Below are positions 1 to 5,600 of a stretch of DNA of 7,186 nt, piece by piece (positions within the stretch are counted from its first letter, which is position 1; each line of letters starts with the position of its first letter). Made by a program: the position numbers and the translations under genes. Origin of the DNA: an uncultured Eubacteriales bacterium (GTDB taxonomy: Bacteria > Bacillota > Clostridia > Oscillospirales > Oscillospiraceae); assembly GCA_900540545.1 (NCBI GenBank), contig UQGJ01000103.1, positions 1-7,186 of the forward strand, given 5' to 3'. The notes beneath the pieces were generated by a model, which saw nothing but the letters and a program-made list of their open reading frames with translations, made no database searches and was not told the origin of the DNA.

Positions 1-163
1 GCCCTTCGGGCGGTTGGCCTACGAAACGCCCGCCTGCGGGCGGGTGTGCGCCAAGGTTTTGCCCCTCCGGGCCAAAACGCTTGTACGGCTCTGCCGCGCC
101 GCCCCGCCCCGCGGGGCCCCCAAAGTCGGGGATACCAACTTCCAGCGTCTCAAAACCCTGCCG
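1..163 (-). other. hairpin-rich intergenic region downstream of infB
   Basis: No gene is supported here. In infB-sense order five inverted repeats follow one another: a perfect 12-bp palindrome at 106-117, a 4-bp stem with 3-nt loop at 86-96, a stem at 52-83 (4 + 6 bp around a one-base bulge at 79), a 7-bp GC stem at 27-42, and a 4-bp stem at 1-11. None is followed by a clear U-tract, so a standard intrinsic terminator is not supported. rbfA usually follows infB closely but no start for it is visible. The stretch could be an intercistronic mRNA structure or part of a dispersed repeat. The inverted repeats are seen directly; any function is inference. Confidence 0.55.
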
Positions 164-2545
164 TTATACCTCGATTTGCTCCATAATGAACGCCTCAATA
201 ATATCCCCGACTTTAATATCGCTATACTTCTCGATACCAATACCGCACTCGTACCCCTGGGCGACCTCCTTCTGGTCGTCCTTGAAGCGCTTGAGGGATA
301 CCATCACGCCCTCATGGATGACGATGTTGTCCCGCAGCAGCCGGATCTGCGCGTTCCGGGCCACCTTGCCCTCGGTGACGTAGCAGCCGGCGATGATGCC
401 CGCGCCGGTGATTTTGTAGACCTCCCGGACCTCGGCCTGGCCCAGGGCCACCTCCCGGAACTTGGGGGCCAGCATTCCCTTCATGGCCGCCTCGATCTCC
501 TCGATGGCGTCGTAAATGACCCGGTACATCCGCATGTCCACGCCCATCCGGGCGGCGTTCTCCTTGGCGTTGTTGTCGGGGCGCACGTTGAAGCCCACGA
601 TGATGGCCCCCGAGGTCCCGGCCAGCATCACGTCGGACTCGTTGATGGCGCCCACAGCGCAGTGAATGACCCGGACGCGCACTTCCTCGTTGGAGATTTT
701 CTCCAGGGAGGACTTCACCGCCTCGGCGGAGCCCTGCACGTCGGCCTTGACGATGACGTTCAGGTTCTTCATCTCACCGGCCTGGATTTGGCTGAACAGG
801 TCCTCCAGGGACACCTTCTGGCCCACGGGGCCGTTGATGGCGTCCTTGTGCTCCTGCTTGCGCTGGGCCACCAGCTCCCGGGCCATGCGCTCGTCGGCCA
901 CGGCGTGGAAGTCGTCGCCCGCGTTGGGCACCTCGCCCATGCCGATAATCTCCACGGGCACGGAGGGGCCCGCGGTCTCCAGCTTTTCGCCCTTGGCGTT
1001 GGTCATGGCTCGGACGCGGCCCACGGCGGTCCCGGCGATGATAACGTCGCCCTGCTTCAGGGTGCCGTTCTGCACCAGCAGGGTGGCCACGGGGCCGCGG
1101 CCCTTGTCCAGCTTGGCCTCGATGACGGTGCCGTGGGCCGTCCGGTTGGGGTTGGCCTTCAGCTCCTTCATCTCGGCGGTCAGCGTGACCATCTCCAGCA
1201 GGGTGTCGATGCCCATGCCGGTCTTGGCGGAGATGGGCACCAGAATGGTGTCGCCGCCCCAGTCCTCGGCCACCAGCTCGTACTCGGTGAGCTGCTGCTT
1301 GATTTTCTCCGGGTTGGCCTCGGGCTTATCCATCTTGTTGATAGCCACGATGATGGGGATGCCCGCGGCCTTGGCGTGGTTGATGGACTCCACGGTCTGG
1401 GGCATGATGCCGTCGTCGGCGGCCACCACCAGAATGGCGATGTCCGTGACCATGGCGCCACGGGCGCGCATGGCGGTAAAGGCCTCGTGGCCCGGCGTGT
1501 CCAGGAAGGTGATGGGCTGGCCGTTCACCTCCACCTGATAGGCGCCGATGTGCTGGGTAATGCCGCCGGCCTCGCCGGAGGCCACGTTGGCCTCCCGGAT
1601 GCGGTCCAGCAGGGAGGTCTTGCCGTGGTCCACGTGGCCCATGACCACCACCACGGGGGCGCGGGGCTCCAGGTCCTCGGCCTTGTCCTCGGCCATGTCG
1701 ATGAGCTTCTCCTCGATGGTGACGATGACCTCCTTCTCCACCTTGCAGCCCATCTCCTCGGCGATGATGGCGGCGGTGTCGAAGTCGATGATCTCGCTGA
1801 GGGAGGCCATGACGCCGTTCTTCATCAGGCACTTGACCACCTCGGCGCCGGTCTTTTTCATGCGGGAGGCCAGCTCGCCCACGGCGATCTCGTCGGGAAT
1901 CTTGACCACCAGCGGGTGCTTCTTGGCGATCTCCGCCTGGAGCCGGCGCATCTTCTCCTGCTCCTCCTGGCGGCGCTTGTTGCCCTGGAAGCCGCCGCCC
2001 CGGCGCTGGTTGTTCCGGCTCTGGAACTTCTGCTTCCCGGCCTGCATCTGGGTGGTCTTGCTGGAGGCGATGGTCTCCAGCTTCTCGTCGTACTTAGCCA
2101 GATTCACGTTGCCGCCCTTGCGGGTGTCCACAATCTTCTTCTCCGGCACCCGGGTGGTGGGCCGGTTCAGGGGCTGCTGGGGGGCCTGGCCGGGCTTCTG
2201 GGCTTGGGGCGCCTGACCGCCCTGCTGGGCGGGGGCGGCAGGCTTGGCGCCAGGGGCCGCCGGAGCGGCCTGGGGCGCGGCGGCGGGCGCCGCCTTGGGG
2301 GCCTCGGCCTTGACCTCGGGCTTCTTCTCCTCGTGGTACACGTCGGCGAAGATGCTCTCGATGCTCTGGACCTGGTTGTGCTGGGTCATGTAGTCAAACA
2401 GGATGGACAGCTCCCCGTCCTCCAGCACCTGCATGTGGTTCTTGGGCGCGGTGGCGTACTTGGTCAGCACGTCCACGACTTCTTTGGTGGGCCGGTCGAA
2501 ATCCTTGGCCACCTCGTGTACTCTGTATTTGATCAAACTACTCAA
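164..2545 (-). CDS. infB: translation initiation factor IF2
   Basis: GTPase that brings fMet-tRNA to the 30S subunit and promotes 50S joining in the cytoplasm. The product is 793 aa. Residues about 4-55 form an IF2-N domain. Residues 72-127 are a low-complexity Ala/Pro/Gln linker, and 172-205 is an Arg/Gln/Gly-rich basic stretch. A second IF2-N-like domain lies at about 211-270. The G domain has G1 GHVDHGKT (303-310), G2 GGITQHIG (327-334), G3 DTPGH (349-353), G4 NKMD (403-406) and G5 SAK (439-441). Domains II, III and IV follow at about 467-557, 570-685 and 690-793, the last being the fMet-tRNA-binding barrel. The start is TTG (2545-2543), chosen because GGAGGT lies 6 nt upstream; the next in-frame TTG, codon 4, is too far from that site. 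The stop is TAA. It is the last gene of the rimP operon in the window, but 309 bp separate it from ylxQ, unusually far for this operon. Confidence 0.97.
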   Translation of the reverse strand: MSSLIKYRVHEVAKDFDRPTKEVVDVLTKYATAPKNHMQVLEDGELSILFDYMTQHNQVQSIESIFADVYHEEKKPEVKAEAPKAAPAAAPQAAPAAPGAKPAAPAQQGGQAPQAQKPGQAPQQPLNRPTTRVPEKKIVDTRKGGNVNLAKYDEKLETIASSKTTQMQAGKQKFQSRNNQRRGGGFQGNKRRQEEQEKMRRLQAEIAKKHPLVVKIPDEIAVGELASRMKKTGAEVVKCLMKNGVMASLSEIIDFDTAAIIAEEMGCKVEKEVIVTIEEKLIDMAEDKAEDLEPRAPVVVVMGHVDHGKTSLLDRIREANVASGEAGGITQHIGAYQVEVNGQPITFLDTPGHEAFTAMRARGAMVTDIAILVVAADDGIMPQTVESINHAKAAGIPIIVAINKMDKPEANPEKIKQQLTEYELVAEDWGGDTILVPISAKTGMGIDTLLEMVTLTAEMKELKANPNRTAHGTVIEAKLDKGRGPVATLLVQNGTLKQGDVIIAGTAVGRVRAMTNAKGEKLETAGPSVPVEIIGMGEVPNAGDDFHAVADERMARELVAQRKQEHKDAINGPVGQKVSLEDLFSQIQAGEMKNLNVIVKADVQGSAEAVKSSLEKISNEEVRVRVIHCAVGAINESDVMLAGTSGAIIVGFNVRPDNNAKENAARMGVDMRMYRVIYDAIEEIEAAMKGMLAPKFREVALGQAEVREVYKITGAGIIAGCYVTEGKVARNAQIRLLRDNIVIHEGVMVSLKRFKDDQKEVAQGYECGIGIEKYSDIKVGDIIEAFIMEQIEV

Positions 2546-2557
2546 AAAACTACCTCC
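2543..2557 (-). promoter_or_regulatory. infB ribosome binding site with TTG start
   Basis: GGAGGT at 2557-2552 is followed by AGTTTT and then TTG at 2545-2543. This spacing fixes the start on a non-ATG codon. The short inverted repeat CCAA/TTGG just upstream could weakly pair over the first two G of the site. Confidence 0.8.
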
Positions 2558-2567
2558 AAAACGTTGG

Positions 2568-2628
2568 GGATCGCTCCAATACGAAAGCCCAAAAGGGGTC
2601 CTTGTGCGCTTTCGTATTGAAGCGATCC
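2568..2628 (-). promoter_or_regulatory. 21-bp stem-loop in the infB leader
   Basis: Arms at 2608-2628 and 2568-2588 are complementary over 21 positions around a 19-nt loop (2589-2607). The single non-Watson-Crick position is U-G in infB-sense RNA but C-A in the opposite RNA, so the stem is unbroken only in the direction of infB transcription. It ends 10 nt before the infB Shine-Dalgarno. No run of U directly follows, so it is not a textbook terminator. It may control infB translation or RNA stability, or be part of a small palindromic insertion. Confidence 0.6.
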
Positions 2629-2641
2629 GTCAGTCAATACG
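2613..2641 (-). promoter_or_regulatory. alternative 8-bp stem competing with the infB leader stem
   Basis: An 8-nt arm at 2634-2641 (CGTATTGA in RNA sense) is perfectly complementary to TCAATACG at 2613-2620. The latter lies in the 5' arm of the 21-bp stem. Formation of one stem therefore disrupts the other. The complementarity is seen directly; switching is inference. On pairing strength alone the 21-bp stem should win unless the earlier stem forms first during transcription. Confidence 0.4.
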
Positions 2642-2665
2642 TGCGCGCCGCATCCGCGGTCTCAT
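2630..2665 (-). other. possible 11-codon Arg-rich micro-ORF in the infB leader
   Basis: ATG at 2665 opens a reading frame MRPRMRRARID that stops with TGA at 2632-2630, one nucleotide before the 21-bp stem. Five of 11 residues are Arg. No Shine-Dalgarno lies immediately upstream. An even shorter frame (GTG, Lys, Lys, Phe, Lys, TGA) ends in an ATGA overlap with this start, and has AGGAGG about 11 nt before its GTG, so coupled translation is conceivable. Frames this short occur often by chance. Confidence 0.15.
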
Positions 2666-2678
2666 TTGAACTTTTTCA

Positions 2679-2766
2679 CGTCACAGACGCCCTCCTTCGT
2701 CGGGGCAAAGTCCACTCCGTTCCGCTTCCCGCTTACGCGGAACGCTTCACGCCGCTCCCTTGCCCC
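2679..2766 (-). other. structured region of the ylxQ-infB gap
   Basis: Outer arms 2760-2766 and 2702-2708 (7 bp, GGGGCAA/TTGCCCC) enclose an inner perfect 8-bp stem, 2718-2725 with 2737-2744 and an 11-nt loop. Next to it, three short blocks at 2698-2701 (GACG), 2686-2689 (CGTC) and 2679-2682 (GACG) can pair in two exclusive ways; in the first, an AGGAGG lies in the loop. The run looks like folded RNA or a palindromic repeat element. I recognise no known RNA family. Confidence 0.4.
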
Positions 2767-2772
2767 TCCTCT

Positions 2773-2799
2773 CCCCACAAAGCCTACGGCTTCGCGGGG
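2773..2799 (-). other. 12-bp hairpin downstream of ylxQ
   Basis: In ylxQ/infB-sense RNA the arms pair over 12 positions with a 3-nt loop GUA. Two of the pairs are G-U; on the opposite strand they would be A-C mismatches. That favours a structure selected in RNA transcribed in the operon direction. No U-tract follows. Confidence 0.5.
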
Positions 2800-2812
2800 G
2801 CCCCGAACTACC

Positions 2813-2852
2813 TGTCATTCCGAACCAGTTCTCAAACTGGTGAGGAATCCGT
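2813..2852 (-). repeat. palindromic intercistronic repeat, family A copy 2
   Basis: A 40-bp element beginning 2 nt after the ylxQ stop codon. In RNA sense it is a 5-bp outer stem (ATTCC/GGAAT), a symmetric TC/TC internal loop, a 7-bp inner stem (ACCAGTT/AACTGGT) and a TGAG loop. It aligns along its length, in the same orientation, with the copy at 3687-3727. It resembles the REP-like dispersed repeats of clostridial genomes. Copy number elsewhere cannot be seen here. Confidence 0.8.
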
Positions 2853-2854
2853 CT

Positions 2855-3394
2855 CTACCGTCCCCCGGTCCTCCCCTTGGGGACGCCGCCGCGGTCCTTG
2901 CCCTCGGCCGGAAGGGTCTTCCCCCGCTCCGCCAGCCGCCGCTCGGCCCCGGCCTTCCCAGGCGCCGCCCAGGGCTTCACCTTGCCCCGCTGCACGTTCT
3001 TCTCGTGCTGGCGCTGTTCCTTCTGCCGCTTCAGCACCTTGGCGGCCTTGGTGTCCAGCGCGGCGGCGGTCTCGCCGTACTGCTCCGGGTCCAGCGCCGC
3101 CAGCTTCTTCAGCAGCGACGCCGCCAGCCCCGCGTCGGTGAGGGCCGCCATGGCGCAGGACGTCCGTCCCACCGCCATGCCCAGCTCGGCCTTGGTGAAG
3201 GGGGCCTTGACCCAGGGGGCGTTCCCCGCCTCGGCAAAGTGCGCCGCCCGCCGGAGGGTGTTCTCCGCCGCGTCCCCGGCCAGTACCAGCAGCTTGGCCT
3301 GCCGCGCCCGGCAGGCCGCCCCCACCGGCTCCTCGCCGATTTCCAGCCGCCCGGCCTTCTTGGCCAGGCCGATGAGGCTCAGTCCGTTATCCAT
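2855..3394 (-). CDS. ylxQ: L7Ae/L30e-family RNA-binding protein YlxQ with basic C-terminal extension
   Basis: Residues 1-102 form the ribosomal L7Ae-like fold (GLAKKAGRLEIG at 9-20, LLVLAGDAAENT at 35-46, AVGRTSCAMAAL at 74-85). Family members bind kink-turn-like RNA; YlxQ is thought to be ribosome- or RNA-associated and its exact role is not settled. The protein is 179 aa, against about 100 aa for the usual YlxQ. The extra tail from about 115 has 20 Lys/Arg in 65 residues and looks disordered and nucleic-acid binding. The ATG overlaps the rnpM stop (ATGGATAA), which implies translational coupling. The stop is TAG, with a family A repeat starting 2 nt later. Identity of the domain is firm; the role of the tail is inference. 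Confidence 0.88.
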   Translation of the reverse strand: MDNGLSLIGLAKKAGRLEIGEEPVGAACRARQAKLLVLAGDAAENTLRRAAHFAEAGNAPWVKAPFTKAELGMAVGRTSCAMAALTDAGLAASLLKKLAALDPEQYGETAAALDTKAAKVLKRQKEQRQHEKNVQRGKVKPWAAPGKAGAERRLAERGKTLPAEGKDRGGVPKGRTGGR

Positions 3395-3662
3395 CCCGGT
3401 CCCCCGCTTTCATCTGCCCCTCCAGGGCCTCGTAGACCTCCGGGGGGAGCTGGGCGGAAAAGGCCCGCTCCAGCGCCCTGGACTTCCTCGCCCGGGCCAG
3501 ACAGCTCTCGTCGGGGCAGAGGTACGCCCCCCGGCCTGGCTTCTTGCCCTTGAAATCCAGGGAGACCTCGCCCTCCGGGGACTTGACCACCCGGATGAGC
3601 TCCCGCTTCTCCTTCATCTCCCGGCAGCCCACGCACTGCCGCATGGGAATCTTCTTCGGCAT
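3387..3662 (-). CDS. rnpM: RNase P modulator RnpM (YlxR, DUF448)
   Basis: A 91-aa protein with the YlxR hallmarks: RQCVGCREMKEKRELIRVV near the N-terminus (Cys10, Cys13) and GRGAYLC at 43-49, with Cys49 and Cys54 completing a possible Cys4 site. In Bacillus subtilis YlxR binds the RNase P RNA and modulates tRNA processing, hence the name RnpM. AGGAGGTG lies 8 nt before the ATG. It is the third gene of the rimP operon in this window, 67 bp after nusA (a gap mostly taken by a family A repeat) and overlapping ylxQ by 8 nt. Length is normal for the family. Confidence 0.95.
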   Translation of the reverse strand: MPKKIPMRQCVGCREMKEKRELIRVVKSPEGEVSLDFKGKKPGRGAYLCPDESCLARARKSRALERAFSAQLPPEVYEALEGQMKAGDRDG

Positions 3663-3686
3663 AAAGGCGTCACCTCCTCGTCCTCA

Positions 3687-3727
3687 CGTCATTGCGAGCC
3701 AGTTCGCAAACTGGCGCGGCAATCCGT
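3687..3727 (-). repeat. palindromic intercistronic repeat, family A copy 1
   Basis: A 41-bp element beginning 2 nt after the nusA stop codon. In RNA sense: outer stem ATTGC/GCAAT, an internal loop CGC/TC, inner 7-bp stem GCCAGTT/AACTGGC and loop TGCG. Compared with the copy at 2813-2852, one outer pair is flipped (G-C to C-G) and one inner pair changed (G-C to A-T). Both changes keep the pairing. Confidence 0.85.
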
Positions 3728-3729
3728 CC

Positions 3730-4905
3730 TTACTCCCCGTCCTCGCCGCTCTCCGCTTCGCTCTCTTCCTCATCCAGCACCACCACGTCCTCGTCCTCCG
3801 CCTCCGGCAGCTCGCCGGGGTCGGACTCGGGCTTGATGTCGATTTTGAACCCGGTCAGCTTGGCCGCCAGCCGGGCGTTCTGGCCCTCCTTGCCGATGGC
3901 CAGGGAGAGCTGGTCGTCGGGCACGATGACCCGGCAGCTCTTCCCGTCGGGCAGCAGGTCCACCCCCACCACGTCGGAGGGGGACAACGCCGCGGCGATA
4001 TAGGCGGCGGGGTCCTCGCTGTACTTGATGATGTCGATTTTCTCGCCGTGGAGTTCCTCCACCACGCTGTTGACCCGGGTGCCGCCGGGGCCGACGCAGG
4101 CGCCGATGGGGTCCACGTTCTCGTCGGCGGACCACACGGCGATTTTGGTCCGGCTCCCCGCCTCCCGGGCGATGGACTTGACCTCCACCGTGCCGTCGTA
4201 GATTTCGGGGATCTCCAGCTCAAACAGCCGCTTCACCAGCCCCGGATGGGTCCGGGAAATCAGCACCTGGGGCCCCCTGGTGGACCTGCGGACCTCCACC
4301 ACGTACACCTTCAGCCGGTCGCCCTCCCGGATGACCTCGCCCCGGACCTGCTCGCCAGGGGCCAAAAAGGCTTCCGTGATTTCATTGGACGAGCCGATGC
4401 GCAGGCTGGCCGCCCCGCTGCGGGGGTCGATGCGGGTGACCACCCCCGTCAGAATCTCATGCTCCTTGGAGCTGAACTCGTCGTAGACCATGCCCCGCTC
4501 GGCCTCCCGGATGCCCTGGATGATGACCTGCCGGGCGGTCTGGGCGGCGATGCGGCCGAAGTTCTTGGTCTTGACCTCGATGCGGATGACGTCGCCCAGC
4601 TCGGCGTTGGGCAGGCTCTGCCGCGCCTCCTCCAGGGAGATTTCGGCGGCGGGGTTGTCCACGGTCTCCACCACGTCCTTCTTGATGAACATCCGCACCG
4701 CGCCCCCGGCGGGGTCGGCCCGGACCTCCACATTGTCCCCGGCGCCCTCGTGGTCCCGCTTGTAGGCGGAGGCCAGGGCCTGGGTGATTTTCTCCATCAT
4801 GTACCCCTCGGGGATGCCCTTCTCCTTCTCGATTTGGGCGATGGCGGCAAAAAACTCCGCCCCGTCGTTCTCCACGGGGTTGTTCTTGGCATTCTTTCTC
4901 GGCAT
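3730..4905 (-). CDS. nusA: transcription termination/antitermination factor NusA
   Basis: Binds RNA polymerase and nascent RNA, enhancing pausing and intrinsic termination. The product is 391 aa. The N-terminal polymerase-binding domain covers about 15-140 (AEFFAAIAQIEKEKGI at 16-31), and S1 lies at about 148-215. KH1 has GPGG at 272-275 and KH2 has AIGKEGQN at 336-343. An acidic tail (361-391, mostly Asp/Glu) ends the protein. It lacks the C-terminal acidic repeats of E. coli NusA, as usual in Firmicutes. The N-terminus has about 14 more residues than the common MNxEFFEAL start. I kept the ATG at 4905 because no better site follows, though AGGAG is rather far (about 12 nt). It follows rimP by 85 bp and may autoregulate the operon through its leader. 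Confidence 0.96.
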   Translation of the reverse strand: MPRKNAKNNPVENDGAEFFAAIAQIEKEKGIPEGYMMEKITQALASAYKRDHEGAGDNVEVRADPAGGAVRMFIKKDVVETVDNPAAEISLEEARQSLPNAELGDVIRIEVKTKNFGRIAAQTARQVIIQGIREAERGMVYDEFSSKEHEILTGVVTRIDPRSGAASLRIGSSNEITEAFLAPGEQVRGEVIREGDRLKVYVVEVRRSTRGPQVLISRTHPGLVKRLFELEIPEIYDGTVEVKSIAREAGSRTKIAVWSADENVDPIGACVGPGGTRVNSVVEELHGEKIDIIKYSEDPAAYIAAALSPSDVVGVDLLPDGKSCRVIVPDDQLSLAIGKEGQNARLAAKLTGFKIDIKPESDPGELPEAEDEDVVVLDEEESEAESGEDGE

Positions 4906-4934
4906 TTCGTTTCAACTCTCCTTACCAACATAAG

Positions 4935-4976
4935 CCTTCCCCTGGGGGAAGGTGGCGCGAAGCGCCGGATGAGGGG
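4935..4976 (-). repeat. bipartite hairpin repeat, family B copy 1 (rimP/nusA gap)
   Basis: On the plus strand: a perfect 8-bp stem CCTTCCCC/GGGGAAGG with 2-nt loop (4935-4952), one T, a 5-bp stem GGCGC/GCGCC with GAA loop (4954-4966), then GGATGAGGGG. The architecture matches the element at 6254-6308. Similar sequences are familiar as dispersed repeats of gut Clostridia; this is from memory, not a search. It fills about half of the rimP/nusA gap. Confidence 0.75.
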
Positions 4977-4990
4977 AACGCCCCCCTGAC

Positions 4991-5446
4991 CTAAACCGTC
5001 ACATACAGCCTGACCTGCGCCACGTCTTTCTTCTCCAAGACCAACGTCTCACCGGCGGCCTCCAACGTCACGTCCCCGTCGTCATACCCCTTCAGCTTCC
5101 CCACCAGCTCCTTGCGCCCGTCCCTGGCCCGGTAGAGCCGGACCTCCACATCGGCGTCCAAAAACTGCTGGAAATGCTCCGGCTTCTTCAGCACCCGGTC
5201 GGCCCCGGCGGAGGAGACCTCCAACGTGTAGCTGCCCTCGATGGGGTCGGCCTCGTCCAGCGCGTCCGACAGGGGGCGGCTCACCGCCTCGCAGTCGTTG
5301 ATGGACACGCCGCCGTCCTTGTCGATATAGATGCGCAAAAACCAGCTCCCGGCCTCCTTCACATACTCCACATCCCAGAGCGTGCAGCCGTTTTGCTCCA
5401 CGATGGGCCGGGCCAGCTCGGCCGTCAGCTCCGTCACCTTTGCCAT
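4991..5446 (-). CDS. rimP: ribosome maturation factor RimP
   Basis: Needed for late 30S subunit assembly. The product is 151 aa, the normal family size, with an N-terminal alpha/beta domain (about 5-75) and a C-terminal SH3-like barrel (about 95-151). The conserved LEVSSPGxDR-type segment is present as LEVSSAGADRVL (75-86), with Pro replaced by Ala. The ATG at 5446 is chosen because GGGGGAGG ends 4 nt upstream and the protein then begins where the family begins. A longer in-frame reading up to 5554 would start at or upstream of the predicted transcription start. It is the first gene after the promoter at 5559-5587 and is followed by a family B repeat and nusA. Confidence 0.95.
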   Translation of the reverse strand: MAKVTELTAELARPIVEQNGCTLWDVEYVKEAGSWFLRIYIDKDGGVSINDCEAVSRPLSDALDEADPIEGSYTLEVSSAGADRVLKKPEHFQQFLDADVEVRLYRARDGRKELVGKLKGYDDGDVTLEAAGETLVLEKKDVAQVRLYVTV

Positions 5447-5476
5447 GGGTCCTCCCCCTTTTTTCGGCATATTCCA

Positions 5477-5500
5477 GAAAAAACCATACCCGGTTTTTTC
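5477..5500 (-). promoter_or_regulatory. A/U-rich hairpin in the rimP leader
   Basis: A perfect 9-bp inverted repeat GAAAAAACC/GGTTTTTTC with a 6-nt loop GGGTAT in RNA sense. The 3' arm contains U6. It could act as a weak terminator in either direction, or as the second part of a tandem terminator with the hairpin just upstream. Pairing is weak because only three pairs are G-C. Confidence 0.4.
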
Positions 5501-5507
5501 AATAAGA

Positions 5508-5531
5508 AAGAGCGGGGCGAACCCCACTCTT
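5508..5531 (-). terminator. candidate attenuator/terminator hairpin in the rimP operon leader
   Basis: A 10-bp stem AAGAGTGGGG/CCCCGCTCTT with a UUCG loop, containing one U-G pair that works only in operon-sense RNA. It is followed by an interrupted U-rich run (UCUUAUU). It lies about 20 nt after the predicted transcription start. In B. subtilis the nusA operon is autoregulated by NusA-stimulated termination in its 5' UTR, and NusA-dependent sites have imperfect U-tracts, as here. It could also end read-through from the ABC genes. The function is inference. Confidence 0.5.
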
Positions 5532-5558
5532 ACGGATACGTACACTACTAGCATACGC

Positions 5559-5587
5559 AGTATACCATATAAATGCCGCTATTGCAA
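5559..5587 (-). promoter_or_regulatory. SigA-type promoter of the rimP-nusA-infB operon
   Basis: -35 TTGCAA (5587-5582), a 17-bp spacer and -10 TATACT (5564-5559), with TGG directly before the -10 giving an extended -10 motif. The expected start of transcription is near 5552, leaving a leader of about 106 nt before rimP. The -35 begins 14 bp after the ABC ATPase stop codon. Confidence 0.8.
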
Positions 5588-5600
5588 GGTTTTTATCCCG

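Noticed and set aside
19..240. Possible rbfA or other small gene overlapping the end of infB
   Set aside because: The 73-codon minus-strand frame overlaps the infB end, has no RbfA-like residues and runs through the hairpin block.
14..2620. Very long open frame on the plus strand (868 codons) opposite infB
   Set aside because: It mirrors the IF2 gene. The translation is a monotonous Leu/Gly/His/Val/Asp mix with no domain, and arises because GC-rich codon bias removes stops from the antisense frame.
2546..2854. tRNA or rRNA gene in the long gap
   Set aside because: No cloverleaf, T-loop or CCA-type end was found; the stems do not fit a tRNA.
2602..3141. Plus-strand open frames across the ylxQ-infB gap
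   Set aside because: They read through palindromes and the complement of ylxQ and give Pro/Ser/Arg-rich sequence with no domain.
3544..4989. 481-codon open frame on the plus strand opposite nusA
   Set aside because: Same antisense shadow effect; no recognisable domain and no ribosome binding site, whereas NusA on the other strand has S1 and KH motifs.
5447..5554. N-terminal extension of RimP
   Set aside because: The upstream start would coincide with or precede the predicted transcription start near 5552, and the extension crosses the leader hairpins. A good ribosome binding site precedes 5446.
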